Translations under genes and position numbers: made by a program
DNA from: Dipteronia dyeriana
Taxonomy: Eukaryota; Streptophyta; Magnoliopsida; Sapindales; Sapindaceae
Reading direction: 5' to 3'
NCBI GenBank assembly: GCA_032871835.1
Contig: CM065297.1
Span: 38,999,098-39,063,097 of the forward strand
DNA length: 64,000 bases
Shown: positions 33,591 through 45,975 of the stretch, one piece after another
Numbering within the stretch: position 1 is the stretch's first letter
Layout of the letters: each line of letters opens with the position of its first letter
Notes under the pieces: model-generated
Database searches by the model: none
Told to the model about the DNA's origin: nothing
What the model saw: the letters and a program-made list of their open reading frames with translations, nothing else

Positions 33591-35192
33591 TGCTGGTGTT
33601 TATGCCTTAAAACTTGTAATATGTAAATATTATAAAAACATGAATAAAAGAAATTAGCTTTTCATTCGATAAATATTGATTTATTCACATCTATCATCTT
33701 ATATCATGTGTGCAAAACATCCAAAATTGCCGGATGTAATCACAAGCTGACTCTATGAGTGTCATATACAAAAGGATTCAGTTTGAGGCGTGATCTTAAT
33801 CCATTAAATGAAGAGATTCATATATATCGGTAAATGATGTATGTATATGGGTGATCTTAATCCTGAGTGTCTTACTAACTCCTTCAGGTTGGATTGTGGC
33901 TTTTAACATACCATAGGTGAGATCAGAGTAATATTCTCGATCAATAGCTCCGTATCTTGGAGTTACGATTTACCTTGTGGCTGGAAAGGTTTCCACACAA
34001 TAGAGGAATCCATTCCTTCTTATGAGAAGTAGAGGAGTAGTTCCCTTGGGTTGATTTAGGGCTCGAACAATTACGACATGCTCTTCTTCTTCCATAATGG
34101 AAGATATGATATAATTGTTTATTAGAGAATTAATGGTACTTAACGGAAATGATATAATTAGAGATATATAACAGGCTTTATGACCTAGTTTTAAGTATGA
34201 ACTACTCATGGAGGATCATACTGTATGTAATAGCTATATAGATTGGCACTGAGATTTCAGTCTGTTTAAGACATCTGCAGTTTCGAGAGTGCAGCCTTGT
34301 GTTTTTAGTGGGGTAACTCCGAGGATAAAAATCATGGAGTATTAATTGAAGAGTTTAATCAATATTTCTAAGTATTATTTCAGCTCAAAACTGTGGGTCC
34401 ATTAGGGCCCCTGGCTAGCCCTTTATGATTATTGATAACAATAGTCACAGTTAAATAAATTGAAAGGTCCAATTAATTATGTTGCAAAAGTGATACGAAT
34501 AAGTTTAGGGAACTAATTAAATAATCAGATTATTTGATTGGTATATTAATAATTGAAACTATTAATAATTATGAATTATAATTATTTATTTTTTAAATGG
34601 AGGTTACAGGTTCGAACCATGACTAATACAAAAGGATTGAAAAAATTAGATTATTTTAATCCTAGAGGTCACAGGTTCAAGTCCTAGTGGTGACCAAATT
34701 AGAATCCTATTTGGACATGGAGTACTAAATCCTAGGATCCACACACACACACACACACACACATACACACACACACACACACAGATATATATATAGGTAC
34801 ATATCAGGAAAAAAAAGAAAGCAACCTAAAACCTAATATAGAGAGGGAGGGTGTGGCAAAAAAAAAAAGTTTTTTGTTCTTCTCGTAAGAGTCGGCCAAA
34901 CTCAAAATGAGAGGACAAAGTGTTGTCTTCATGTTCTTTCATAACCTCCGCTAGTTCTATCTATATATGTAACGTGCCCACACATAAGTTATCATATCAC
35001 GGGTCATAGCTCGGAAGGCGTGGCGGTGAAATCATAATCAAAGTTTAAAAGAACAATCATGTATACTATAATTTTTCTTTTTATGCGTGTATATACAAAG
35101 ATCGGTTAAGAAAATATATTTTCTAAAGAATTTTTTTTGAAACCTATATATTCCACTGCTCAATTTTTATCAAAACCCTAATTTTCCCCACA
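33591..35192 (+). repeat. 5' LTR of C2 (family C), plus strand
   Basis: Starts TGCTGGTGTTTATGCC, a mutated form of the family start, and ends TTCCCCACA just before a primer-binding site. Shares GAGTGTCATATACA, CTTGTGGCTGGAAAGG and other blocks with C1. A (CA)n tract and TATATATATA box lie at 34739-34796. Only 124 bp of unassigned sequence (33467-33590) separates it from C1, in head-to-head arrangement. Confidence 0.85.
34739..34796. repeat. (CA)n microsatellite followed by a TATATATATA box
   Basis: About 22 CA units with one T interruption, then ATATATATATA at 34785-34795. The AT run is in the position of the LTR promoter of C2. Confidence 0.9.
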
Positions 35193-35194
35193 AT

Positions 35195-35206
35195 TGGTAT
35201 CAGAGC
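35195..35206 (+). other. Primer-binding site of C2
   Basis: TGGTATCAGAGC two bases after the LTR end CCCCACA; perfect initiator tRNA-Met complement. Confidence 0.9.
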
Positions 35207-35302
35207 AAGTTTTTTGTATATTCATGGAAAAACTTAAGTTGTTTTCTTTTGATTCTATTGTGTATGATATATGTAGTCACAATCTAGGCTTTAGGATGTT
35301 TG

Positions 35303-35356
<54 letters not shown>

Positions 35357-35837
35357 AAAAATGGTTGCTCATTAATTATATGGCCCAATAGGTTATAGGT
35401 TTATTATTTTTTATTCATCTATGTAATCAAGAAAGCCTTTTTTTTTTAATGGCGGTTCTTGATATTTGCTTTGTATGTGTATATATTTTTTATGTATATG
35501 TTGCGAAGGAGATCGTGATGTTTGAAAGAATTCGTAGAAGAAAAAAGCTACCCTATGCATGCTATCAGCAGCCGCGAGTGATAAGTTGTGCGCACCAGGT
35601 GTGTGCCCGACTGTCGCTTGTGCAGCTGCTTGTTCACAAGTGCAAGGTAAGTTTTAGGCTATTCTTGGACATTAGTTATGTGTTAGGGCAAAACTTTGAC
35701 TTTGATTTGATAGGGGGCAGCCCAATGCTTGATGTGTTGCAATTGGACAGCCTTGACACGTCCAAGGCCGCTGCGTATGTCTTCACGCATGTACGGCTTT
35801 TGAGGCCTTTGAAAAGGTCATCTTGTGAAAATATCAT
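35207..35837 (+). other. Leader of C2, ending at a junction with A3
   Basis: Noncoding leader with an (AT)n run (35308-35356) and a GC-rich island (about 35560-35650) like those of the other copia leaders. Open frames across it show no known motif. At about 35838 the sequence changes directly to family A integrase, with no gag or protease in between. Confidence 0.65.
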
Positions 35838-36894
35838 TAACGACCAAAGGCAGAAGAGCCACTGAATGTTTAGGATTAATACACACTGATGTTGTGGTCT
35901 TATGAGCATTCAAGCTAGAGGTGGATATGAGTACTTCATCACTTTCACGAGATATAAGTCTGATGCTTTAGATATGTTCAAAGCATTTAAAGCTGAAGTA
36001 GAAAATCAACTTGAGAACCACATAAAAATCTTGAAGTCTGATCATGGTGGAGAGTATCTATCTGGTGAGTTTCATTAATATCTTATTGATAATGGGAAAA
36101 ATTCTCATTTTTCTACGCAAGGTACACTTTAACAAAATGGGGTTGCAGAAAGGATAAATAGAACTCTTTTAGACATGGTTAGGTCTATGTTGAGTTATTC
36201 AGCGTTTCCATATTCCTTTTGAGGATATGCTTTACAAATTGTTATGTACAATCTAAACCATGTGCCATCTAAGTCGGTTCCTCAAACACCGCGTGAGTTA
36301 CGGATGGGCAAAAGCCTAATTTACAACACTTAAGGATATTTGGATGTCTTGTGCACGTGTTAAAAGGAATGAAGGAAAATTATGAAGTCTCATTCAGAAA
36401 CATGCATATTTATAGGGTATCCAAAAGGAACCAAAGGATATTATTTCCATAGTCATTCAGATCTTAAAGTATTTATTTCAACAAATGCTAAATTTCTAGA
36501 AAAGGACTATATGAATAATTGTGTGCCTAAGAGTAGAATTGTCCTGAACGTGCTTTCAGAAGATGAAATTCCACAAGAGGTTTCACAACCTAGCCTAATT
36601 GTTAGTTTTTCATCATCACAAGATCAATAATCTACCATTCCTCATCGTAATGGGAGGGTTAGTAGACAACCTAAGAGATACATTGGTCTAGGAGAATTAG
36701 CGGAGAATCTCCCGGACGTGGATGATCCCTTTATATACAATGAAGTAATAGAGGATGTTGATTGTCGTCACAGGCAAAAGGTAATGCAACCTGAAATTGA
36801 GTATATGTTTAAAAACAAAGTCTGGTCTCTTATAGACTTGTCTAAATGGATAAAACATATTGGGTGCAAGTGAGTACACAAGAGGAAGAGAAGA
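35838..36894 (+). pseudogene. Integrase of A3 and linker to RT
   Basis: Pieces in order: 'LTTKGRRATECLGLIHTDV', a gap that lost the D-H-S-R-F-G-Y block, '[12 protein letters not shown]', 'QNGVAERINRTL', then open from 36382 for 82 codons with '[20 protein letters not shown]' and 'VPKSRIVLNVLSEDEIP'. The last blocks are the integrase C-terminal region and the linker to RT. Stops are scattered, e.g. in the region before 36382. Confidence 0.8.
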
Positions 36895-37449
36895 GTGGAT
36901 GGAAAGGTTGAAACCCTTAAAGCTAGATTGAAGGCTTTAGGTTACACACTTAAGAAAGGTATCAATTTTGAGGAAACCTTCTCTCCTATGGCCATGCTTA
37001 AATCCATTAGGATACTCTTATCCATTGTAGCATCTCTAGACCTAGAGATTTGGCAAATGGACGTCAAGACAGTTGTCCTTAGCAGAAGTCTTGATGAAAG
37101 CATATATATGTTTCAAACATGAGGATTCATTGAAAAAGGCCAAGTGGACTGGGTATGCAAGTTCCAAAGCTCCATATATGGACTGAAGCAAGCATCCAGA
37201 TCCTGGAACATAAGGTTCGATCAAGCTGTGAAAGGTTTTGGATTTATTCAAAACCTTGATGAATCTTGTGTATACGAACGGATTAAAGATGACAAGTTGG
37301 TTTTAGTAGTTCTTTATGTTGATGATATACTACTCATCGGAAATGATATAGGTGTATTGACATCAGTAAAAGAAAGGTTAGCAAAACAACTTATATGAAG
37401 GACTTAAGAGAAGATAGTTATATTCTTGGTATCCAAGTAATAAAGGTTG
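36895..37449 (+). pseudogene. Reverse transcriptase of A3
   Basis: Two readable pieces: 'GYTLKKGINFEETFSPMAM' with 'LDLEIWQMDVKTVVLSRSLD' (36895-37122) and 'SSIYGLKQASRSWNIRFDQA' with 'CVYERIKDDKLVLVVLYVDD' (37144-37398). The catalytic YVDD (37315-37326) is intact, the only such case among the family A copies here. A frameshift near 37120 and another near 37398 break the frame. Confidence 0.85.
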
Positions 37450-38288
37450 GAAAGAATCGTATATAGATAAAATCTTGTCTAGATTCTCCATGAAAGATTC
37501 CAAGAAAGGTATGTTACCTTTTAGACATGGAATCAAACTTTCTAAGGAACAAGCTCGTAAGAATGAACATGAAGAGTATTTCATGAGTAGAGTTCCATAT
37601 TCATCGGCATTTGGAATTATCATGTATGCAATGCTCTAACCTATACCATATATTTGTTTTGTTGTTGGCATAGTTAGTAGGTTTCAATAGAAACTTGGTC
37701 CGGATCACCAGATAACAGTAAAACATATTTTCAAGTATCTCAGAAGAATGAGAGATCATATACTTATATACTCTTGAAGGGATTTAATTCCCGTTGGGTA
37801 TACAGATTCTAATTTACAGTATAATTTTACTCCAGGAGATCCACATCAGGATCTGTGTTTACTCTTGGAGAAGGCACAGTCATATGGAGGAGTATCAAGA
37901 AATCCTGCATTGCTGATTCCACCATGGAAGCTGTGTATGTTAATGCATGCGAAGCTACTAAAGAGGTTTTCTAGCTCTTCCAATTCTTGATTGAGTTGGA
38001 AATGGCTCCTCATGCGAATAAGTAGATCACTATCTATTGTGACAATAGTGGAGCATTGGCTAATTCGAGAGAACTAAAAATCCATAATAGAGGGAAACAC
38101 AATCAACATAAATATCATCTTTTGAGGGATATTGTACATAGGAGTGACGTGACGATTACCAAGATTGTATTAGAAGAAAATCTAACGGATCCCATCACAA
38201 AAGCTCTACCACAGAATAGTTTTGATGGGCACCTAAAGAATATGAGAATGAGAGATATGACACACTTGCTATAGAGCAAGTGAGAGAT
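37450..38288 (+). pseudogene. RNase H and polypurine tract of A3
   Basis: Contains 'YIDKILSRFSMKDSKKGM', 'HGIKLSKEQ', a degraded 'GYTDSN' block, 'TIYCDNSGALANSRELKIHN' and the end block open at 38056-38274, 'DPITKALPQNSFDGHLKN' with 'MRDMTHLL' before the stop. The polypurine tract AGCAAGTGAGAGAT (38275-38288) follows. Several frameshifts. Confidence 0.8.
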
Positions 38289-39387
38289 TGTTAGTATTAT
38301 GCTCTATAGCAAGAGTGTAATAATGTATTTGACAGTTCTTTCATATTAATAAAGTGATTTCTAGTTTAAAAAATCTTATAACATTTATAGTTTAATTATT
38401 ATAATTGTCAAAAGTAAATAATCATAAGGTCAAAAGACTATGATAAATGAAGAATTATTCGTACATCTAGATATGTATGAGGCAGACACAATTCTTTCGT
38501 TAATCTTGAACAATATTCACAACTTAAGATAAAGGTTGGACGCATTTACCTTGTTAAAGTTGTAAATTCTTTCGTTAGCATTTGAGTGGGATCAAATATT
38601 TTATGATGAGTCTAAAATCATCATAGTATAGTGTCTTTGGGCAAAATAATCTAGTGCACTAGGTGCATTGAATAGGATCATAGTGAAATACATTATCCAA
38701 AACCGTCGGTGGATAAAAGTGTTCACTTAAGGACAATAAGAGTATCCATCTCAATACTGAGATAAATGATGGACTTAAGGTTACAAATGTTATCATTTGA
38801 GCTGTCAGTGAGTACGATTATATAGCATAGTCTATCATCAATGGTTTGGTGGAATTCATTTATTAATCAATAGAGGACTTCATTTATAGAAGCAAACATC
38901 ATGGTTCTATTTATTAAATGTGAGTAGAATATCATCATATAGACATTTTGAGGTATTGGATATTAAATCTTAATGTTAAGTTTTCAATAGTGTCTATTGA
39001 AACACGACTTCTAGACAAGTCAAAATATCCAAGTTCAAAATGTGGTCATATGAGTAAATATGGTAACTAGGAGAGCTATAGGCGATCTATGAGCTCTTGG
39101 CGATTACTGGTATCTTTCACGAGGATACACTATCTCTAATATTGTTGTCTGGGGTACGAATGAGGAACATTGACTTATTCTATCTTTATTAAAGAGATCA
39201 ATTTTAGTTTGTTAGTGGAATGAGCTAAACTTAATATATCGAACATAAGTGAATCATTTGTTGATTGTGATTAGGTTATGTCTTTTGAAGTTTAAATTTA
39301 GGTAGCCCGCCAAGATCCTTAATCCACACGAACTTGCGGGGGTCACTTGATATACTCTACCAGACTAATTTCTGGGTCAATCTATAG

Positions 39388-39585
39388 TTTTTTTTTTTTT
39401 GGAATTTAAAAGTTTTTGGAGAGGTGTGATCATATGTGATCAAGACATGCGGTAACTCTCCAAATACCTGGGATGGGCGGCCAAGGATGTGGGAATCCTT
39501 GGGTTAGGGTGCGATTAGCATTCTATTAATACATTAAAAATATAATTTACACATTTCAATTAAATAGGCTGTTACATTATATTAA
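39388..39585 (-). mobile_element. Short insert in A3's LTR, possibly a minus-strand SINE
   Basis: Compared with A1 (about 19710-19730), A3 has about 200 extra bases here beginning with 13 T residues. The insert includes GGGATGGGCGGCCAAGGATG, unlike the AT-rich LTR. A leading T run would be the poly-A tail of a retroposon in reverse orientation. I cannot find a convincing target duplication or tRNA-like boxes, so the SINE reading is only a possibility. Confidence 0.35.
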
Positions 39586-40489
39586 TGTATTAATTCAAGG
39601 TATGTGGACCTGTTTCCATTCTAGTAAGAATGAGTATAGTTCACATGTGGACTTTTAATTAAAGTCCAATGAATTTTAAAAAATCAAAAAATAATATATT
39701 GTCGATGATGTTGGCATGGCCGGTAAGGCTAAAATTATTAGCCTAATATATTGTTGTATTTTATTCTTTAATTAATTGGAAGTTAATTAATTAATTATTT
39801 GATTAAAAACCAAAATCTTTTTCTTACTATGAGAAGGCCTCTTAGTGTCATACTATTGTTGGTAGTATGATAAGTATCAAAGACTTTAATCGATAAGTAG
39901 ATAAATAAAAGGAATTTATTTATCTATTCAAATTAGGAAGTATTTGATATCTATCAAAACTCTAATTAACAATTGGTCAAATTAGAGAGTTTTTTATAAA
40001 GTAATAATTTAATTGTTATTCAGTACTTATTATTGGATAATACACTTAAGAGTTGGAATAGGGGTTGAATTCAAAAGTTGATAGCAGTTTTTGTAAAACG
40101 AAAATCCTCCTTGTGTGAGGATTTTTGGCCACCTATATATATCCATTAAGAGAATTCAACCAACACTAATGGTCTTGTGAGAGATTTTTTTTTTTAATTT
40201 CTTTGTTTAAAAAATAAAAATTCATCCAACTCATAGAAAAGGTGTGTGAGAATTCTGCCAAGAGAAAATAAAAAGGGAGCGTTTTTGTTTCCGATAGTTC
40301 ACTAGTTGCTTTTACATCAAAAGGCTTTTTGCACCACATTGAATTTGGTTCACGTGAGTTTTCGATCAAAAGATTGAGAATTCACAAGTGACCAAACGTT
40401 CTTTGTTTTCTCTAGGAGGGTTATTGTGACTAACAAAAGCAAAAGTATTTTGTTTTCCTTCCTCAGGTGCACAATTCTAAGAAAGGAAG

Positions 40490-42905
40490 TGTAGGGAAAG
40501 AACGGTTCAAAACGCAACGGAAGCATGAGAAAAAAAAATTAGGGTTTGCGTATAAATAAAAAAAAAATCCCTTTTATGCAACGAGAACCTTAACCCTAGA
40601 TTAATTGACATATATAAAAGTATCGTACCTTTTTCTCGTGACGATTGAAGAAGCGCCGAATTGATTCCGCAAGATCTTCCAATCCAATCACGAACATGAA
40701 TCACCTAGGAGTGTTGTCTCCCTTTCTTTAAATTGTATACCTGAGGATGGAGAAAAAACAAAATCTTTTATTTGTTAGCTACAAATATCCTCCAAGTGAA
40801 AAATCCAAGAACATCCGGTCACTTGAGAATTATCAATCAATTTGATTGAAACTCGCGTGAACCTTGATTCAATGTTGTACACAAAACCCTTTTGATGTAA
40901 AGGATACTAGTATACTATCGAAAAAAACGTTCCCTTTTTTTCTCTACATGGCCGAATTCACACACTATTGCTTAGAGTTGGTCGAATTTTGTCCATATAA
41001 AAACCATATTTTCTCCCTCAAAATTTTTTCTTGCTTGGAAGAAATCTCTCTTTTGATATTCCTAAGCTTGGCCGAAATTTCTCTTGCAATTTTTATGGGC
41101 TGGCCGATTTTCAAACTCATATATATAGGATGATTAATCTTCTCATAAGAAGGATTTACTTGGTTGGCAAGAATCCTTTCCTTATGTGAATTTATTTGGT
41201 GGTTAAGAATCCTTATCTAAAAGGAATTATATCATCGTCTTATATATACATAGCTGGTCGAAATTCATACAATAAGTATTAGGAAACTTAATTCTTTTCC
41301 TAAGAAGGATTTATTTGGTTGTTAAGAATCATTTCCTTAGGTAGAATTACTCGGTGGTTTAGAATCCTTTTCAAAAAAGAATTCTATCCTACACCAAGAC
41401 TCCTAATCAAACTCAATAGTGTGTTTGTAACCATATTAAAGACTTCCTAATTTGATTAGATAAATAATTCCTTTTATTTATCTACTTATCAAATATAGCC
41501 TTTAACATTAACTATACTACCAACAATAGTATAGTTTTAGGAGACCATCTCCTACTAGGAAAAAGATTTTGACTTTTAATTAAATAATTAATTAATCAAC
41601 AAATTAATTAATTTCCATTTAATTAAATAATAAAATAAAAATAATATATTTAAGATATTCTTAATAGCCTTGCCGCCTATACCATATATATGGGCCATAT
41701 ATTTTTTCTTATTTTATTAAATCCATTGGACCTTAATGAAAAGTCCACATGTGAACTAGACCAATTTTTACAAAAAGAAACAAGTTCTCATGCCTTAATA
41801 CAATTCTAGATGGATCCCTAAATTGGTTCGGTAGAATATATCAAGTGATCCATGCAAGTTCGTGTGGATTGCGGATCTTGGCGGGCTATCTAAATTTAAG
41901 ATCCAATAGACACAACCCAATTAAAATCATCAAATGATTCACTTAGGTCCGATCTATTTAATTTTAGCTCATTCCACTAAATAACTAAAATTGAACTCTT
42001 AAATAAAGATACAATAAGTTGAAGTTACTCACTCATACCCTAGACAACCTTTATTGGAGAAAGTGTATCCTCGTGAAGAATACCAGTAATCGCCAATAGC
42101 TCATAGACCGCCTATAGCTCTCTAAGTTACCATATTTACTCATATGACCACATTTAAAACTTTTATATTTTGACTTGTCCAGAAGCCATGTTTCAATAGA
42201 CAGTATTGAAAACTTAACGTTAAGATTTAATATCTAATACCTCAAAACATCCATATGATGGTATTCTACTCCCATTCAATAAATGGAGCCACGATGTCCA
42301 TATCTATAAATGAAGTCCTATATCGATTAACAAATGAATACCACCAAACTATCGAGGATAGACTATGCTATATAATCGTACTCATTGATAGCTCAAATGA
42401 TAACACATGCAACCATAAGTCCATCATTTATCTCAGGATTGAGATAGACTATCCGATTGTCCTCAAATGAAAACTTTTATCCATTGACGGTTCTAGATAA
42501 AGTATTTCATTTTGATCCAATTCAATGCACCCAGTGCACCAGATTCTTTTGCCCAAAGACACCACACTTTGATGATTTTAGACTCATCATAACACATTTG
42601 ATCCCACTCAAATGCTAGCAAAAGAATCTACAACTCTGACAAGATAAAGACGCTCAACCTTCTATCTTAATTTGTGAATATTATTCAAGACTAACTAAAG
42701 AATTGTGTCTACGTCATACATATCTAGATGTATGGACAGTTCTTCTTTTCTCATAGTCTTTTAACCTTATGATTATTTAATTTTGACAATTATAATAATT
42801 AAGCTATAAATACTAAAAGATTTGTTAAACTAGATATCACTTTATTCATATGAAAAGATTGTTAATTACAATATTACACTCTTGCTAGCGAGCATAATCC
42901 TAACA
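40490..42905 (-). mobile_element. Solo LTR A5 (family A) in opposite orientation inside A3's LTR
   Basis: On the minus strand it starts TGTTAGGATTATGCTC (42905) and ends GTTCTTTCCCTACA (40490), 2,416 bp, TG...CA. The perfect target duplication GGAAG is at 40485-40489 and 42906-42910. This copy defines the full family A LTR and its true 3' end. No internal sequence remains. Confidence 0.93.
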
Positions 42906-43118
42906 GGAAGCTCACAGTCCTAAGTGATTCACGTTTGTGATTGGATTGGAAGATCTTACGGTCTCAATTCGACGTAATATTATTCTCCATGTAAAAAAAA
43001 GGTACGATATTTTTTTAATTATATGTTAATTAATCAAGGGTTAAGATCTACTCTTTTAAAGTAAATTTTTGAAGTATACCAATCAAACTTTTCGCTTCCA
43101 CCACCTGTTTTTCTTACA

Positions 43119-43742
43119 TCATCATTAAAAGAATCCCCAGTGTTTGACTTTCTTTTACCTACAACACCTTATTTTTTACTCATACAAAACCCCTGGTACC
43201 TATAGGTACCAACCCTACTGTGACCTCTCATGTTACGGTTTGAGGGTGTTGATCAGAAATCTATCCAATGATTTTTCGGTTAAAACTTTTTGGTACCGTC
43301 TATTGGAATATTTCCACACCCTTTTAAAAAACCGTGTTTAACCTTACTTTGTAATGTGCCAGTATAAGGCTCTAATCCTCTCAATGGCAGCCTGACCCAT
43401 TGGGGCACCAGTCACTAGCTTCTACTCAAAGGATTCAGAAGTGTGGAAAGGGATCGAAGAACTATAACCCAGCACCGGTCCCACTATCAACTGTGCGATC
43501 TATGGCCTAAGCCCTAATTGACTTGAGAATAAACCAAGGCAATTTGGAACAGTAGGCTGCGACATCCATTTTCAAATGATCGTTGAATCAATCGCTCCTC
43601 ATTATTAGGTACCCCGAGCCAGAGGTGATACATCCAGACCAGGTGCCCGGATACCAATCGTCGATAGGCTAGGGCCACCGCCTCAAGTTCCAAACCATCC
43701 CATGGATTTTCAACCCCGATGGGTGAGATCCATGATCGAGAT
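43119..43742. other. Unassigned island between A3 and A4
   Basis: About 620 bp, less AT-rich than its surroundings, with words such as GGTACCTATAGGTACC (a 16-bp palindrome at 43195-43210) and GCCCGGATACC. Open frames on both strands (plus around 43520-43750, minus 43514-43759) show no motif I recognise. It may be original host DNA or an unidentified element. Confidence 0.4.
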
Positions 43743-45960
43743 TGTAGGGAAAATCGCAAAGCAGAAACTTGAAATTAGGGTTTGGTATTAATAAAAAAAA
43801 TTCCTTTTAATAACAAGAACCTTAACCCTAGGTTAATTGATAAATATATGAAGTATCGTATCTTTTTCTCGTAATGATTGAGCAAGCACCGAATTGAATC
43901 CATAAGATCTTCTTATTTGTTAGTCACAATAATCCTCCAAGAAGAAAACAAAGAACGTTAGGTCACTTGTGAATTAACAATCAATTTGATTGAAACTCAC
44001 ATGAACCTTGATTCGATGTTGTACACAAAACCTTTTAATGTAAATGCTACTAGTGTACTATCGAATACAAAATGTTCTTTCATCCTTTTCCTCTTTGCCG
44101 AATTTTCACGCACCAATCTTTAGAGTTGGATGAATTTATCTAGAGCAAGAACTAAAATCTGCATACACAAAATTCTATGGTAACCGAAAACTCTTTTAGA
44201 AAAATTAGGGCTTGGCCGATTTTTCTTCTTAGAATTATCTAATGACCGATTTTTTCCTTTCTCTAAATTTTCTTTGGCTTGCACGAAATTTTGAGCTTCA
44301 AATCTTCTCTTGGTTGAAATTTAGAGGTAGTGTAAATAGGCATACAAATCCTTTTCTAAGAAGGATTTACCTGGCGGGCAAGAATCCTATCCTTAGGTGG
44401 ATTTATTTAGTGACCAATAATCCTTTTCCAAAAAGAATTCTTTCCTACACCAAGACTCCTAATCCAACTCATTAGTGTATTTGTGACCATATTAAAGATT
44501 TCCTAATTTGATTAGATAAATAATTCCTTTTATTTATCTACTTATAAACTATAGTCTTTAATAATAATTATACTACCAACAATAGTATATTAAAAGAAGA
44601 CCATCTCTTACTAGGAAACAGATTTTGACTTTTAATTAAATAATTAATTAATTACCAAATTAATGAATTTTCATTTAATTCAATAATAAAATAAAAAACA
44701 ATATATTAAGCTATTTTATATAGCCTTGCCGCCCAACTCATATGCATGAGCCAATATATTATTTTTCTTATTTTATTAAATCCAATAGACCTTAATAAAA
44801 AGTCCACATGTGAACTAGGCTCATTTTTATAAAAAGAAACAAGTCCACATGCCTTAATACAATTCTAGATGGACCCCTAAATTGGTTCGGTAGAATATAT
44901 CAAGTGGTCTATGAAAGTTCTTGTGGATTGGGGATCTTGGCAGGCTATCTAAATTTAAGCTCCAATAGACACAACCCAATCACAATCAACAATTTTTTCA
45001 CTTAGGTGTGATCTATTAATTTTAGTTCATTCCACTAAAGAACTAAAATTGAACCTTTAAATAAGGATAGAATAAGTTGATGTTACTCATTCGTACCCTA
45101 GACAACCTTATTGGAGAAAGTGTATCCTCGTGAAGAATATCAGTAATCGCCAAGAGCTCATAGACCGTCTATAACTCTCCAAGTTACCATATTTATTCAT
45201 ATGACCACGTTTTGAACTTAGATATTTTGACTTATCCAGAAGCCATGTTTCAATAGACACTATTGAAAACTTAACGTTAAGATTTAATATCCAATAACTC
45301 AAATATCCATATGATGATATTCTACTCTCATTTAATAAATGGAGCCACGATGTCCATATCTAAAAATGAAGTCTTCTATCGATTAACAAATGAATGCCAC
45401 CAAACTATCGATGATAGACTATGCTATATAATCGTAATCATTGATAGCTCAAATGATAACACTTGCAACCGTAAGTCCATCATTTATCTAAGGATTGAGA
45501 TAGACTCTCCGATTGTGTTCAAGTGAAAACTTTTATCCGTTGACGATTCTATATAAAGTATTTAACTATGATACAATTCAATACACCCAGTGCACTAGAT
45601 TCTTTTGCCCAAAGACACCACACTTTGATGATTTTAGACTCAACATAACACATTTTATCCCATTCAAATCCTAGCAAAAGAATCTACAAATTTGACAAGA
45701 TAAAGATGCCCATCCTTTATCTTAAGTTGTGAATATTATTCAAGACTAACTAAGGAATTGTGTCTACATCATACATATCTAGATGTATGAATAATTCTTC
45801 TTTTCTCATAGTCTTTTGACCTTATGATTATTTACTTTTGACAATTATAATAATTAAACTATAAATGATATAAGATTTGTTAAACTAGAAATCAGTTTAT
45901 TAATATAAAAAGATTGTCAAATACATTATTATACTCTTGCTTAGAAGCATAATCCCAACA
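43743..45960 (-). repeat. 3' LTR of A4
   Basis: Minus strand starts TGTTGGGATTATGC (45960) and ends CGATTTTCCCTACA (43743); 2,218 bp. The polypurine tract GAGCAAGTGGGATAT adjoins it at 45975-45961 (minus). Confidence 0.88.
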
Positions 45961-45975
45961 ATATCCCACTTGCTC

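Larger units (their letters stand above)
35838..43118 (+). mobile_element. Copia A3: 3' half of a family A element with its 3' LTR
   Basis: Begins inside the integrase zinc-binding tail and runs through integrase, RT, RNase H, polypurine tract and 3' LTR (38289-43118). Its own 5' LTR, gag and protease are absent and replaced by C2 LTR and leader. The 3' LTR is interrupted by solo LTR A5. Frequent stops and frameshifts. Confidence 0.85.
38289..43118 (+). repeat. 3' LTR of A3, split by solo LTR A5
   Basis: Starts TGTTAGTATTATGCTC, runs to 40489, and resumes after A5 at 42911 (CTCACAGTCCTAAGTGATTC) to end at about 43118 (TTTTTCTTACA). Without A5 and one TSD copy it is about 2.4 kb. A TATA-like CTATATATATC lies at 40133-40143. 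Carries an extra insert of about 200 bp at 39388-39585. Confidence 0.85.

Noticed and set aside
39430..39520. 5S rRNA-like fragment in the A3 LTR insert
   Set aside because: The words GGGATGGG...GGGAATCC weakly recall the 3' part of 5S rRNA, but the order and spacing do not hold over more than a few bases.
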